Part shown: positions 17,476 through 27,951 of the stretch, one piece after another | Layout of the letters: each line of letters opens with the position of its first letter | How positions within the stretch are numbered: position 1 is the first letter of the stretch | Source: Chamaesiphon minutus PCC 6605 | GTDB lineage: Bacteria > Cyanobacteriota > Cyanobacteriia > Cyanobacteriales > Chamaesiphonaceae | Direction: 5' to 3' | Length of the DNA stretch: 64,000 nt | Assembly: GCF_000317145.1 (NCBI RefSeq) | Contig: NC_019697.1 | Span: forward strand, 2,108,001-2,172,000 | Notes under the pieces: model-generated | Database searches by the model: none | Told to the model about the DNA's origin: nothing | Seen by the model: the letters and a program-made list of their open reading frames with translations, nothing else | Position numbers and translations under genes: made by a program

Positions 17476-20400
17476 AAATAAACTGTTAGATCGAGCCGCA
17501 GACGAGAGTGTCATCCAGTTTAGAGCGGCGATAACCGATACCCCTGGGATGTTTAAGGGGATGATGAAGACAAGTTCGTGGTGCGAACGCCTGGGTGTCG
17601 CCGCGATCGTTAGTAAGAATTGCATCAAAGGTAATGGCGTAGATCTCGATACTGTCGGTATTTTGGAGCTGAACAAAGGCTCGACTCTGTGGATCGGGCG
17701 TAAAGAAGTCGCCGCCTGGGGCGAACAATCGATAGGGATGCAGGTAAAAATCTGTATCCCCTCTGCCACCGAGCGAGAACTAAACCCGCTGGCGTTAGCT
17801 AAAGCGGGTCAACTGACAGAAATTGCCGTCGATCCATATTTGCTCGGTCAAAAGTATATCGCGGATGACCGCCGCAAGAAATCTAATTTGGCGATCGTCA
17901 TCGATGACAATGGCGAAGTTAGCGGACAAGTCAAACAAAAAGATGCCCTTGCCGACTTATTAGCCCTCGATGTCAATGGCGAACTCACCCAAATGCCGAC
18001 GATCCAGCGGCGATTGACCGAAGCCCTGCGGACGAGCTGGATCGATGCAGCGACTAGCGGGGTCGAAGTTCCCTCTGCTGTGGCTCAACATCATGGCAAA
18101 TTGGATGTCTGGGAAATCTGCAACCGCCAGCTTCCACATGGGGCGGTAGTGGCTTTTTATCGCTCTCCAGTGCCCAACGTGTCTGCTTTTGCCTTTGGCA
18201 TCAATAACCTCGATTTTAAAGACGTAGACCCCGAATCTTTCGATAAGCGGGGAGTGGTTTATGTAAACCCCTGGACTGCAAAAGAAATAGCCATCTCCGA
18301 CTTTGACGGCGATAGATTCGGTCAGTTTGTCGGCTACGTCGCTAAAGATCCCCCTGCGTTCATCGGTCAAATGCGAGAGGTGGTATCTGCTTACCATTCT
18401 CCATCTAGGCGTTATGAAGCTTTTCATGCTGCGATGGCGCAATCGATTGAGTTGGGTACGGATTTTGAGCGTGGCACATTCCCTTTATCGGTTAATGAAT
18501 TAGCGGTCGCGACTAGTTTGGAACATCGACCCCAACAGATTAAGAAAGCTACAAAAAAGCCGCATCGTTGGGAAAGATCCCAAAATCAACCAATTTCTGA
18601 GGCGATTTTTACCGCCTGGACTAAAGTTGCTGCCAACCCCATTTCCAAGGTGGCAAATTTGGGGATGAACCTGCAAATGTTGGCTGCCAATGCGATGAAT
18701 ATACCAGCTAATGAAAAAGCCGCTTTACTTCACAAAATTGGGACGGCGTTCGAGAAACTAAAGGCTATTCCCAGCAATGATGTCTTAATTAACGCAGGGC
18801 TTCCCGCCTTAGATCTTCAGGCTAGAATCGATCGGGTCACAGCAATAAATCGCTCGATTTCCCCGCTAGAGCGAATCACCTCCCAACCTCAGATCGAGAT
18901 TGCCACGACTGGACTTGCCCAAGTTGCCACAATCCTCAAAGATTATGCTGAATACCCTGTTGCCAGTCAACTTCAGGTCGCCGTCGATTCACTTAAAAGC
19001 AGTAACGGAATCAATGAGGATTTATTTAAGTTCGGACAAGCTCTGTGTTACCAAAAGAATGAAGTTAGATCGGAGTTAAAAGCCGATTGGGTCTACAGTA
19101 CGGACAAATCCCATTCACAAGGTTTGAGTACGGTTTTACCTGCAAATACCTACGAACCGATTGGCGACCATGTCCGGGCGGTTAATGACATTTTTGAGAG
19201 CGTTCTGCAAGCCCAGCGGGATATTAAGATCGGTAGAGAAGACCTCAATGCTGCCTTTCGTCAAATCGTACCGTTAACTCATGATTCTCAAGAGTCAGCC
19301 TTAGTGGATGGTTATGTAAGCCAATATCGGGCGGCACGAGATAACCTCAGTGTTGCCGCTGCCCGACAAAACGAACGACGATTTGAAGATAAACAGCCCA
19401 CCTTAACAATTACCTCTGCCAACAGTGGGAAAACGTTCGAGGTTCATCGGACGATTCAAGCCCAAAATAAGAATACTGTTAATAAAAATCGCGTCTGGGA
19501 GTTAGAACCAAGTCGGGTTTATCAATTCTCGATCGAGGCAAACCCGACCGTTAGGGCAACTCCGACCGCTGGGGCAGATCCTTATCTGGTAAATCTCATT
19601 GATGCCCAAGATAATAAAATCGCCATTCTCGGCTCTACAACTTATGAGATGCTAGAGCAAGGTAACTTCGAGATAGCAAAATTAGATGCAGCTATGGAGC
19701 AGCGCGGCTCGGTGAAGCTCCAAGGAAGAGTCGAACTACATCCACCCCGCATGATGATTAACGATACCGACCGTCATAAAGCCGTGATGACGCAGGTACT
19801 CGCGAACTTAAAAGCAGCTATCCCCCCAGAGCGCGAGGATGCGGCTCTATCTGCCATTTGGTACGGCAATCAATCGACCGACCGCCGCGTCCGTAACAGT
19901 AGCGCGGGGATGTCGATCGCCACTAAGATCTTACCCGATCGCTTGGGGGCTTACTTGGGTGTCAAGCGCACGTTGGATTTAGGTCACGTTACCGAGTATG
20001 GCGGCATCCTTGCTGACTCTAATACCACGCTCGATCTCAGGATTGATAACCTCATCAAAAAGGAAGGAGCTGGAGCGATCCCGATGGTTTCAGCAATTCT
20101 CCCCGATGGCTCCACGGTCGAGCTGGGTGGTATCCTCAAAAGTGCGCCGCCACCGCCGCCAGGAAGCATTATTGCGGGGACAGTGACTCGGAAAGTACGC
20201 GATATCGATATTGTGGTGGGAGGCGAGAAACGTAAGGTGGTTCCCACTGCCGAACTCGCCCATGTCGGTTTAATCGAGCCGACGAGTGCTACATTCGCTT
20301 TTGAAGTGCGAGATCGTGGCGTTGAGGTGAGAGCCATTCATGGAGACAGCACGACAGTACTCGGAACGCTCGTACCGAAGGCTCGCGATGGCACTGACAC

Positions 20401-21155
20401 TATCCCCATAGCGAATGAGGGTAGCTTTGAGCGGACGCTCCACACCCATCAAATCGAGGTACATGTACGGGAATTTGTCGCTCATCAGTCAGTGAGTGAT
20501 ATTTTAAGCGGTGAGCCGATCGTACTACCACGCGAAACTAATTCTAATTTACCCCCATTACATCGACCCGAATCTTCTCCTCCAGAGCGATATCTGCCAA
20601 ATCGGGCGGAAATTGTTGGTTGGTACAAAGCCGCAGTCGCAACTAACAATGCGGATGACACTCAATATTTAATCCAGATCGGGCAACAACTCAAGACAGC
20701 TTACATGGATGAGCTATTCATGCAAGATCGATCGCCAGTGGAGACTTTACCTGATGATTACCACAGTGCCACAGTATCGATGTCGATGACAGATAAGCAA
20801 CGCCTAGACTCAATGCGCGATCGTCCGTCACCGTCTTATTATCCCACCAGAGCCGATGTGGTGAAGTGGTACAAAGCAGCGGTGAAAGTCAATGCTCCAG
20901 ATACTCAATACCTGATGGATTTGGGTACGCAACTCAAGACGGCATACTCGAACGAGCCTTGGATGCAAGGTTATTCGACGGTGGAGCGATTGCCCGATGA
21001 ATATCAGAATTCTGCGGTATCGGTGTCAATGGAGGATAAGCAACGGCTCGACTCGATGAGCATTCGTGCCAACGAACCATCGCAGCAAATAGATCGCACA
21101 TCGCGAGGTCGCTAGGATATACCGTGGGAACATAGTCAGGATACGTGGTTTTTAG

Positions 21156-21270
21156 CCCACATTCCGCTAGTTCGATCGGCTAAAAAATAATAAGATCTAT
21201 AATCCTTTGCTAGCAACCTTTTTAGCGATTTAGCCTCTTTGTTGCGAAGCTTGGACTAGCGGAATGTGGG
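21156..21270. repeat. Small MITE-like element with 16-bp inverted ends
   Basis: CCCACATTCCGCTAGT at 21156-21171 is repeated as its exact complement at 21255-21270. The interior is AT-rich and non-coding. Only one copy is seen in the window, so mobility is not proven. It could instead be a long-range RNA hairpin at the end of the polymerase-like gene. Confidence 0.45.
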
Positions 21271-21652
21271 TTTTAGTGATATGAAACCTCAAAAAGTAGA
21301 CTGGGTAATTCTTTTAAGGTTTTGAAGGAGAAGATCGATTCGATCGCTGAATAGCTCGATCTCTCGTCAAATTAGGCTCAAAAATCGATTCTAACCAGTG
21401 TTAGCTTAAATGCTCTCCTAGAAACAGTTTTAGCGATTGGTGACACTAGTTTACAACCATCCTGATTATGTGTCCAATAGGTCATCGACACCGCAAAGAT
21501 CGGTAGATTACTGCTCAGTTTAGCTTAATGATGAACCAGTCGATCGTCGCTCTTGCGGCGCGCAAGCTTCGGGAGTTAGGTAGACTGGTTTGAGAAGCAT
21601 CGACAGCCAGCCATTCAAGCGATCGTCTCGACAATCCAGATTTTTCATAAAA
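21271..21652. other. Non-coding gap with no recognised feature
   Basis: This stretch between the MITE-like element and the STAND gene holds no convincing ORF. Around 21550-21572 it contains GGCGCGCAAGCTTCG, which also occurs near 16636 inside the IS1 element, so it is probably a dispersed repeat fragment. Confidence 0.5.
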
Positions 21653-24600
21653 TTACACAATTCTGCGAGAACGAATGAGATGCTCTCGCAGATAATATGC
21701 TCTTGATGAGGCAGTCTCAACAATTGCATCAAGCAATATAAAACAAGACTCATGCATAGTTTTTGTCAAAGATCCAGTTCGATCGATCAGTAAAAAATGC
21801 TGAATTGCTCTTTCTAAGTAGAATGAAGTGTTTACTCCTGAGAGCAAACGAATTGTGCCTTCCTCTCTTTGATGTTTTGCAAGAATACGTACTCCTGATT
21901 CAAAGAAAATTGAAGGAAAATGATGCATGAGGGAAGCTAATGATTCAAACACATCTGGATTCTTGCCAGTATTCGTAACGAATTCAAGGATCGAGTCTTT
22001 TCCAAGTCCAATATCTTGATTTTCGTAATCTAGTTTCTGCCAAGGGGTATCAGCATGTAGCATACTACGAATTAACTTTTGTCTGTTATCTCGCTGTCTG
22101 TATTCGGAGTTGTTTCTGGCAACTGCAATAGCTATTTCTTGAACCTTCGGCGATAATTCTTTCCACAGTTGCCAATATACTTCATTTTTATTTCGTTTTT
22201 CAGCTTCTAATGCAATACATGATATGAAATAACTCATAAAATCAGGTGCTATTTCACACCCCATCCGTAATTGCTCGATATAATCTTCAAAATTTGAATC
22301 GTGTAACTGAAATAGGTACTCAGCAAACCGATTGGTGAAGTTCAAAGAGATGTCAACATCGATCTCGACCCGCTCTTCTTTTTTAGAGTCTTGTCTATCT
22401 TCTTGTTGCTCCGCTTCAAACAAGAGCGATAGCATCTTCGACCATAACTTGATGTTGCTCGATTCCTTAGAGGCATTTGGAATCATTAGGCAAGGGCTTA
22501 AAATATGCCGCGAACTATGAGATCTAAGAGTAATTAGATTGAGATCGCTCGAAAGTTCACCTCGTTTGAATCGCTCTCGGAATTCATCTTTTTTTGCTTG
22601 CAGCTTAGATATTTCAATTTCCCTAGCGTCATCAGATAGATTATATATTTGTCTTTTTATACATTGATTATCTTTATCACGATCGAAACGGGCATATTCA
22701 AGTGACCCAGTTATACATTCTTGTGCAAACTCTGGATCTCTTTGCCAGAGATAGTTTCTAATCCCATCTGCTGCTTTGTGCCTAACCTCTTTATTCGTAT
22801 GTGTTAACGCAGTAATAATCAAACTTTTAACAATATACCGATCGTTTTCTTCAGAAAATAAGTCCAAGAAAATTGGGAGAACAGATGCCGAAGATGCTGT
22901 ATCAGCATAGCTTAAGCTCCCAATTGAATCGTCTACATCTGCATTTATCAGAACTGTTTGACCGATTAGAGCGAAACTCCACGCAACATCTTCATCTGTC
23001 AATTCGCCTGAATAGTCACGTACAAAGATCGCCGCAGCAGTAACAATACCTCCAAATGACATTGCTGCCAAATCGCTGACTGTACCAGCATTGAGTTTTT
23101 CAAAAAGCTCTTTTGCCTCAGCCAGAGCTTCAATCCACGTCGCATAGTATTCAGTTTCTAATGGCTCTCGTGCAAAGGTGCTACGTGACCATAGATCGAG
23201 TTTAATAAAGCGATTTTGTTCTCGCATCCGTTCTTGGGTTTGTTGCTGACTATCTTTTAAGTCAGCTTCCAAGTTTTCAGGCTCAAATATGATTCTGTTA
23301 TTTTCTCGATCTTCGACAGGGTTCCAACCGCGACTATCAATCCTATGCAAAAGGAAGCGTATCGTTTCATCTTGTGGTTCAGATGCACGTAGCAGATTGA
23401 TAGCAGTAAGTGTTTCATCTCTCCATTCCGAAAATTGAAGACGTGTAACTAGTGTTTCTAGAGACTCTTTGCGCCACGGACGCAGGGCAGCGGTACGTCT
23501 TTCTTCTGCATAAACTTTAGATAGCGCATCTCGCTGAAAACCAGAATAATGCCAATTTATTTCGCTGCCGCCCCGCTCATGAATAGTTCGAGCTAAATCC
23601 ATACGATAGAGTTCGCGGGTTCGGAGAAGTGGCAAAGCAGATTTCCCAACCTTTGCAGGAAAACCCATTGCGATAGAAGCTAATACTGCTGTAGTCATTA
23701 CAGAGTTGCTGTTTCGCAAAATATAGTCAAATAGCCACTCTAATTGCCCTGGTTCACACGATTCGACATGTGCGATAAGCGAGTTCTCAAGTGCCATTAA
23801 AGCGCACTGTAACAAGTAAGGAATATTAGAAAATCCACGGTATGCCGACCAAAAATCTCCAGAATAATATTGGTATACTTTTCCCCCATTATTTAACTGG
23901 ATAGTCAAGGGTTCAAAGACTGACTCTGATAATTCTTGCACTCTCGATGAATAACTCCCTGGCAAGTATAAATCAGGATGAGTGAATATTTCGACAGTTT
24001 TGTTTAGTAGTTCTAAGATAAACTTTAATCCTTTGTGTGGATGAAAGCGAAGAAGATGATTGAATAACCCCTTGGCACCACTCGCAGGAAAAAACATATT
24101 TCCATCGTTTTTAAGGCCGAAATGCCGATCTTTATCTAGCGCACCAGGACTAGTGCGGCGATATACTCCATTGTCTCTATCTCGAACCGTCTCCTCAAAC
24201 CATTCAAAATAGGCTAATTTCATTAGCTGATTCGGTGCATATTTGCTGAAAAAAGCTGATTCTACACACCCTAAAGACATTTTACAAAATTGTTTAACAT
24301 ACGACAATCTATGACTTTCACTACGATAGACAAGGACATCTGTTTCCAAAAGTTCTGTAAATTCTTGATGAATTGCCGGAATGGTTTTGATGATGATACT
24401 AAGTAACTTCTTTCTATTACCATCATCTTGATATAATTCTTTAAGAGGAGTTAACAGATGAAGGGATAATAATCCTACTTCACGGGCTGGGACTGGTAAT
24501 TCCTCATTTAGGTTTAATAAGGAAGACCAATCATTTAAGATGGCTGTTATATGTGGTGTCAAATCCTTTGACAAAGACTTCCTATTTTCAAATAGAAAGC

Positions 24601-26782
24601 AAATTATTGTTTCCCAAGCTTTACCATATGGTTTTAGATATAAAGCATCAACTAAATTCATTCCATCATTTTCTTCTAGCTTGGGAATTAGCTTCAAGTC
24701 TGGCATCTGACAGACTAACCGGAGAATGAAGCAGAAACGTTTCAGAAGCTCGCCATCCTCCAAAAAAAGTTTGCTCTTTAACAGGTTGAGAAATTCACTT
24801 GGATTATCGCCTTGAAGTATTGCAGCGATAGTTTCGTCTTGCCAGTATCTCTGAATATCTCGATCGGTCAGAATAGCAAGCACGAAATTATCAACATTGT
24901 CGCCATATCTTAACTTTTGGTGAAGCCACAAGCGAAATGCACGGTTGATTGCAGGTTCATTGCCAATTGCATTAAGAAAATTCTGGATGTTGCCTGAGTG
25001 TTGTTGGTATATTTCTTCAATATATCGATCGAGTGCCCAATCCTCTAGAACATCATGTGCAGGGCTAACGAGTCCATTCTTAGAATCGCGACGAACTAAA
25101 TTATCTTCTTCAAGCTTGAATACCGCATTCTCATCAAAAAGAGTCTCTGGAACTCCATATACCATCTGTTTTGCTCGGCGGACGGCAATATCGATAAATG
25201 TCTGTCTGCGCTTAGTGGGCATTCCATTTGCTCGTTCTTGTTCTTTTGCGATCGCATCTCGCCAGACAGCATCACGAAACTCCTTTTCGCCATCTTCATG
25301 TGTAAATTCTGTTCCAGTCTCAAGAACTCTACATGCTAAATCTGCAAAGAAGGGTGACTTCAGCAAAATTCTCAGATTTGGATTGTTAGAAAATTTTTGT
25401 AATGCTTCAATTTGTTCGCATAGATCCCGAACTTGCTCGTTACTAAAACCATTTAGTGTCAGCGGTGTAAATTTGATGCCATGAGGCTGAAGATATGTAA
25501 AAGTAATTTGTTGATATGCATAGTCACGACCAGTAGCGATTATAGTCCAACCTTGCTGTTTATTTAGTAAATGAAGTAAATCTATAAATGCTGTCGTTTT
25601 TTCTAACTCAAGAAGCTTTTCCAAAGATTCGATCAGCAGATATTTTTTGGGCATTAAAGCGAAACCTGCTTCTAACTCGCGAAGTGAACCCTTCAAGCCC
25701 ATTGCTGAAAACACATTATCGAGATGAGAGCGATCTAAATCTTCCGTGCGTAAACAAAAGATAGGAGCACGTTCGCCCATATAGTCCGAGAATTTTCTTA
25801 CGAGGCTAGACTTTCCAGCACCACGTTCGCCAGATACAAAAATAAAACTGGATGTTTCAGCTAAATCGAGTAATCGATCGAATGCCTCTGATTGCTTAAT
25901 ATGAGTTCTACCAATAGTAGTTCTTATGCCACCTAAGATAAAATTTCCATGATCCCTCAGTTTATTCAAATCTGATAACCAACTAGAAAAAATAGCGGTA
26001 CTAAATTTAGTCCGAATGTCTTCCGGCAAAGTTTCTAAAGCGATCGTACCCGCATTTTGATTAGAAATTTGAACTGCATCAACAACTCTCGCCCATACAG
26101 ATGGCGCAGCTTCATTTGAATATTGAGCGATTAAAGAATGAAGTAAGGATAATGTGCTTCCTGATTCTGTATCTAGATCGTAGCCAATGAGATGAAAAAC
26201 TTTTAGAAACTCCCATACTTGTCGATCGGTAACATCAATCCCCTCATTTGCATTTTTTAAATGTATCTTGAATGCTGCTAGCTTTTTTCTTTTTGCATCA
26301 CTACTAAAATTAGCAGTCTTAATTTTAGTGAAAAACTCTGTTTCATCTTCAGAATGTCTTGCCCATTCTAGAATAGGTCGCACATCATCTATATCAGTTG
26401 CGCTCAAAGGGCCTGTGACCAGAGCAATGGCATCAACGCTGGAATCAAAACTTTCACTATTAAAGTCATTCCAGTTACTTTGAATTACTTCTGCAAACGT
26501 TGTATCTCCTTCCGTGATACTAAGATCGTGTTTGACTTGAACTAGTAGTTTTGCCTCTTGCTCTGTTTCTGGTTGTTTGGCAAATACAATAAAGTCATCA
26601 GTTTGAACGCCAGTATAACGCGCTTGAAGCTTGATTTTTGTAATCGGGAAAGGTGGTAAGCAAGGTGCTATCCGTCCTGTCAGCATCAGAACAGCGAAGG
26701 CTGCTTGAACCCGCGTTTCAAAATTCGACCCACCACCGCCCGTAGAATAAGGGTTGCTTTGCTGCTTTGCTGGCTTAGGCAT
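21653..26782 (-). CDS. STAND-type NTPase with PD-(D/E)XK-like N-terminus, probable anti-phage protein (Avs-like)
   Basis: The 1709-residue protein has three parts. The N-terminus (about 1-120) opens with SNPYSTGGGGSNFETRVQA and shows TDDFIVFAK (Asp62/63) followed by LLVQVKHDL (Gln82-x-Lys84), a PD-(D/E)XK-like site as in effector nucleases. The centre is a P-loop STAND/NACHT NTPase: Walker A FVSGERGAGKSSLVRKF near residue 320, a Walker B-like strand KKYLLIESLEKL, and IIATGRDYAYQ. The remaining about 1100 residues are helical, with HEAT-like stretches (HTNKEVRHKAADGIRNYL), suited to recognising a target. Avs proteins have this nuclease-NTPase-sensor order and act as phage sensors, so defence is the best inference. 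It is a single-gene unit with no partner gene next to it. The exact Avs class cannot be told by eye. Confidence 0.7.
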   Translation of the reverse strand: MPKPAKQQSNPYSTGGGGSNFETRVQAAFAVLMLTGRIAPCLPPFPITKIKLQARYTGVQTDDFIVFAKQPETEQEAKLLVQVKHDLSITEGDTTFAEVIQSNWNDFNSESFDSSVDAIALVTGPLSATDIDDVRPILEWARHSEDETEFFTKIKTANFSSDAKRKKLAAFKIHLKNANEGIDVTDRQVWEFLKVFHLIGYDLDTESGSTLSLLHSLIAQYSNEAAPSVWARVVDAVQISNQNAGTIALETLPEDIRTKFSTAIFSSWLSDLNKLRDHGNFILGGIRTTIGRTHIKQSEAFDRLLDLAETSSFIFVSGERGAGKSSLVRKFSDYMGERAPIFCLRTEDLDRSHLDNVFSAMGLKGSLRELEAGFALMPKKYLLIESLEKLLELEKTTAFIDLLHLLNKQQGWTIIATGRDYAYQQITFTYLQPHGIKFTPLTLNGFSNEQVRDLCEQIEALQKFSNNPNLRILLKSPFFADLACRVLETGTEFTHEDGEKEFRDAVWRDAIAKEQERANGMPTKRRQTFIDIAVRRAKQMVYGVPETLFDENAVFKLEEDNLVRRDSKNGLVSPAHDVLEDWALDRYIEEIYQQHSGNIQNFLNAIGNEPAINRAFRLWLHQKLRYGDNVDNFVLAILTDRDIQRYWQDETIAAILQGDNPSEFLNLLKSKLFLEDGELLKRFCFILRLVCQMPDLKLIPKLEENDGMNLVDALYLKPYGKAWETIICFLFENRKSLSKDLTPHITAILNDWSSLLNLNEELPVPAREVGLLSLHLLTPLKELYQDDGNRKKLLSIIIKTIPAIHQEFTELLETDVLVYRSESHRLSYVKQFCKMSLGCVESAFFSKYAPNQLMKLAYFEWFEETVRDRDNGVYRRTSPGALDKDRHFGLKNDGNMFFPASGAKGLFNHLLRFHPHKGLKFILELLNKTVEIFTHPDLYLPGSYSSRVQELSESVFEPLTIQLNNGGKVYQYYSGDFWSAYRGFSNIPYLLQCALMALENSLIAHVESCEPGQLEWLFDYILRNSNSVMTTAVLASIAMGFPAKVGKSALPLLRTRELYRMDLARTIHERGGSEINWHYSGFQRDALSKVYAEERRTAALRPWRKESLETLVTRLQFSEWRDETLTAINLLRASEPQDETIRFLLHRIDSRGWNPVEDRENNRIIFEPENLEADLKDSQQQTQERMREQNRFIKLDLWSRSTFAREPLETEYYATWIEALAEAKELFEKLNAGTVSDLAAMSFGGIVTAAAIFVRDYSGELTDEDVAWSFALIGQTVLINADVDDSIGSLSYADTASSASVLPIFLDLFSEENDRYIVKSLIITALTHTNKEVRHKAADGIRNYLWQRDPEFAQECITGSLEYARFDRDKDNQCIKRQIYNLSDDAREIEISKLQAKKDEFRERFKRGELSSDLNLITLRSHSSRHILSPCLMIPNASKESSNIKLWSKMLSLLFEAEQQEDRQDSKKEERVEIDVDISLNFTNRFAEYLFQLHDSNFEDYIEQLRMGCEIAPDFMSYFISCIALEAEKRNKNEVYWQLWKELSPKVQEIAIAVARNNSEYRQRDNRQKLIRSMLHADTPWQKLDYENQDIGLGKDSILEFVTNTGKNPDVFESLASLMHHFPSIFFESGVRILAKHQREEGTIRLLSGVNTSFYLERAIQHFLLIDRTGSLTKTMHESCFILLDAIVETASSRAYYLREHLIRSRRIV

Positions 26783-27088
26783 TGATTTTCAGTCTTCTGG
26801 CTTGTCCCCTTTATTTTAGCTTTTACATCAACAAGAGGTAGATTTAGATGAGAATAGCTGCTGAAAGCTCAGTGGTAGGAACAAGCGGAGTAGCAGGGCT
26901 GAAAGGTAGCGAAAGCGGTGCGTTTAGTGGTTAACCTGTGAGCAATAAAATAACGTGACGGTAGGCGGCGTGGGTGCGATCGGGATTTAAATACGAAAAA
27001 GCTGTGCTGACTTCACGCCAACTAAAAAGTTGTGTTAATCTGGTAGAGAGCGCAGCTTTGTTGTCATGTTCGATGGAGAACTAACTGA
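26783..27088. other. Divergent intergenic region, probable promoters
   Basis: This 306-bp gap separates the divergent STAND gene and the DUF6932 gene and should hold promoters for both. TTGTGTTAATCTGGTAG near 27033 could be part of a promoter for the DUF6932 gene. No palindrome or ORF stands out. Confidence 0.35.
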
Positions 27089-27502
27089 ATGCCCCCATTT
27101 ACAGAGAGCGGCTATCTACCACCTGGAATTTGGGCAATGAGTTGGGTAGATTTTTGGGAGCGATACGGGTACAACTCTCGACGAGCTAACCTCCTGTCTG
27201 GCTTGACGTTTGCCCTCAAACTACTAGTTCGCTCTAATTGTCAGACCATCTACATCGGCGGTAGTTTTATCACCAATAAAGAACGACCCAACGACATCGA
27301 CGGCTGTTTTGACGGGATGGGAATCGATATCGGGATGCTAGATCCAGTTTTTCAAGATATCGACGAACAACATGCCCGCTTTGGCTGTGAGTTACGAGTG
27401 GATTTTATGTCAGCATTTCAGAGCTTTTTGCAAAAAAATCGCGATGGAGAGCCAATCGGGATTGTAGAAATCGATCTTGGAAATTTTGATATCACGAGGT
27501 AA
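27089..27502 (+). CDS. DUF6932-like nucleotidyltransferase-fold protein (putative TA component)
   Basis: The 137-residue protein contains YLPPGIWAMSWVDFWERYGYN, then TIYIGGSFITNKERPNDIDG, with a G-S-F and D-x-D-G pattern as in nucleotidyltransferase-fold proteins, and VDFMSAFQSF. This matches DUF6932 as I know it. Such proteins often sit beside a helix-turn-helix gene and are considered toxin-antitoxin partners. The next gene, 6 bp downstream, encodes an XRE-type protein, supporting that reading. Which partner would be the toxin is not clear. Confidence 0.65.
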   Translation: MPPFTESGYLPPGIWAMSWVDFWERYGYNSRRANLLSGLTFALKLLVRSNCQTIYIGGSFITNKERPNDIDGCFDGMGIDIGMLDPVFQDIDEQHARFGCELRVDFMSAFQSFLQKNRDGEPIGIVEIDLGNFDITR

Positions 27503-27508
27503 TTAGTC

Positions 27509-27922
27509 ATGATCCAAAACGAACACCAATATAAAGTTACCAAAGGCGAGATCGATAAGCTGCAACAAGTTATCGATAAATTGCTAGAGCAACAAAATAT
27601 CCCGCCCAGCCAACTAGCAGCGATGCAAAACAGCTTTCAGACACAGATCGATCGAATGCAACTTGAAATTCAAGAATATGACGATCTCAAAGCGGGGAAG
27701 GTCGAAATTACTATGGGATCGATCGAAGATTTACCTAAAGTCTTAATTCAAAAACGGATCGGTTTGGGCATGACACAAAAAGAGCTAGCCATCAAATTAG
27801 GCATCAAAGAACAAATGGTGCAAAGATATGAAGCTAGCAGCTATGAATCGATCGGCTTCCAACGATTAACAGAAGTTTGGAATGCTCTGTCTGCATCAAT
27901 TCCAAACGTGACAGTTAGCTAA
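27509..27922 (+). CDS. XRE-type helix-turn-helix protein (putative antitoxin/regulator)
   Basis: Residues 1-70 form a coiled coil (GEIDKLQQVIDKLLEQQ, MQLEIQEYDDLKAGK), as in HigA- or MqsA-like antitoxin linkers. The C-terminal half is an HTH_3 domain: VLIQKRIGLGMTQKELAIKL followed by GIKEQMVQRYE and GFQRLTEVWNAL. It lies 6 bp after the DUF6932 gene and is probably co-transcribed and autoregulatory. The pair resembles a type II toxin-antitoxin module. Confidence 0.7.
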   Translation: MIQNEHQYKVTKGEIDKLQQVIDKLLEQQNIPPSQLAAMQNSFQTQIDRMQLEIQEYDDLKAGKVEITMGSIEDLPKVLIQKRIGLGMTQKELAIKLGIKEQMVQRYEASSYESIGFQRLTEVWNALSASIPNVTVS

Positions 27923-27951
27923 ATCGTAGACCCGATCGTATCTAAGGAAGA

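Larger units (their letters stand above)
15793..21115 (+). pseudogene. Large two-barrel RNA polymerase-like protein (1476 codons), split by an IS1 element
   Basis: Bases 15793-16591 and 17484-21115 form one uninterrupted frame of 1477 codons once the IS1 element and one 8-bp duplication are removed, so this was a single gene. Key motifs come in the order expected for the two double-psi beta-barrels of the QDE-1/YonO/RNAP beta-beta' superfamily: GDGTMLLPTGLM (residues 179-190), FKGMMK (290-295, candidate barrel-1 lysine), then VVAFYRSPVPNVSAF followed by VVYVNPWTAKEIAISDFDGD (Asp539, Asp541, Asp543), like the metal-binding DxDGD of barrel 2. The about 900 C-terminal residues are unassigned and end in two repeats of about 75 residues (WYKAAV, TQYL, LKTAY, RLDSM). 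The role, perhaps plasmid-specific transcription or primer synthesis, is inferred. IS1 sits between the two halves of barrel 1, so the present copy is presumably inactive. Confidence 0.55.
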
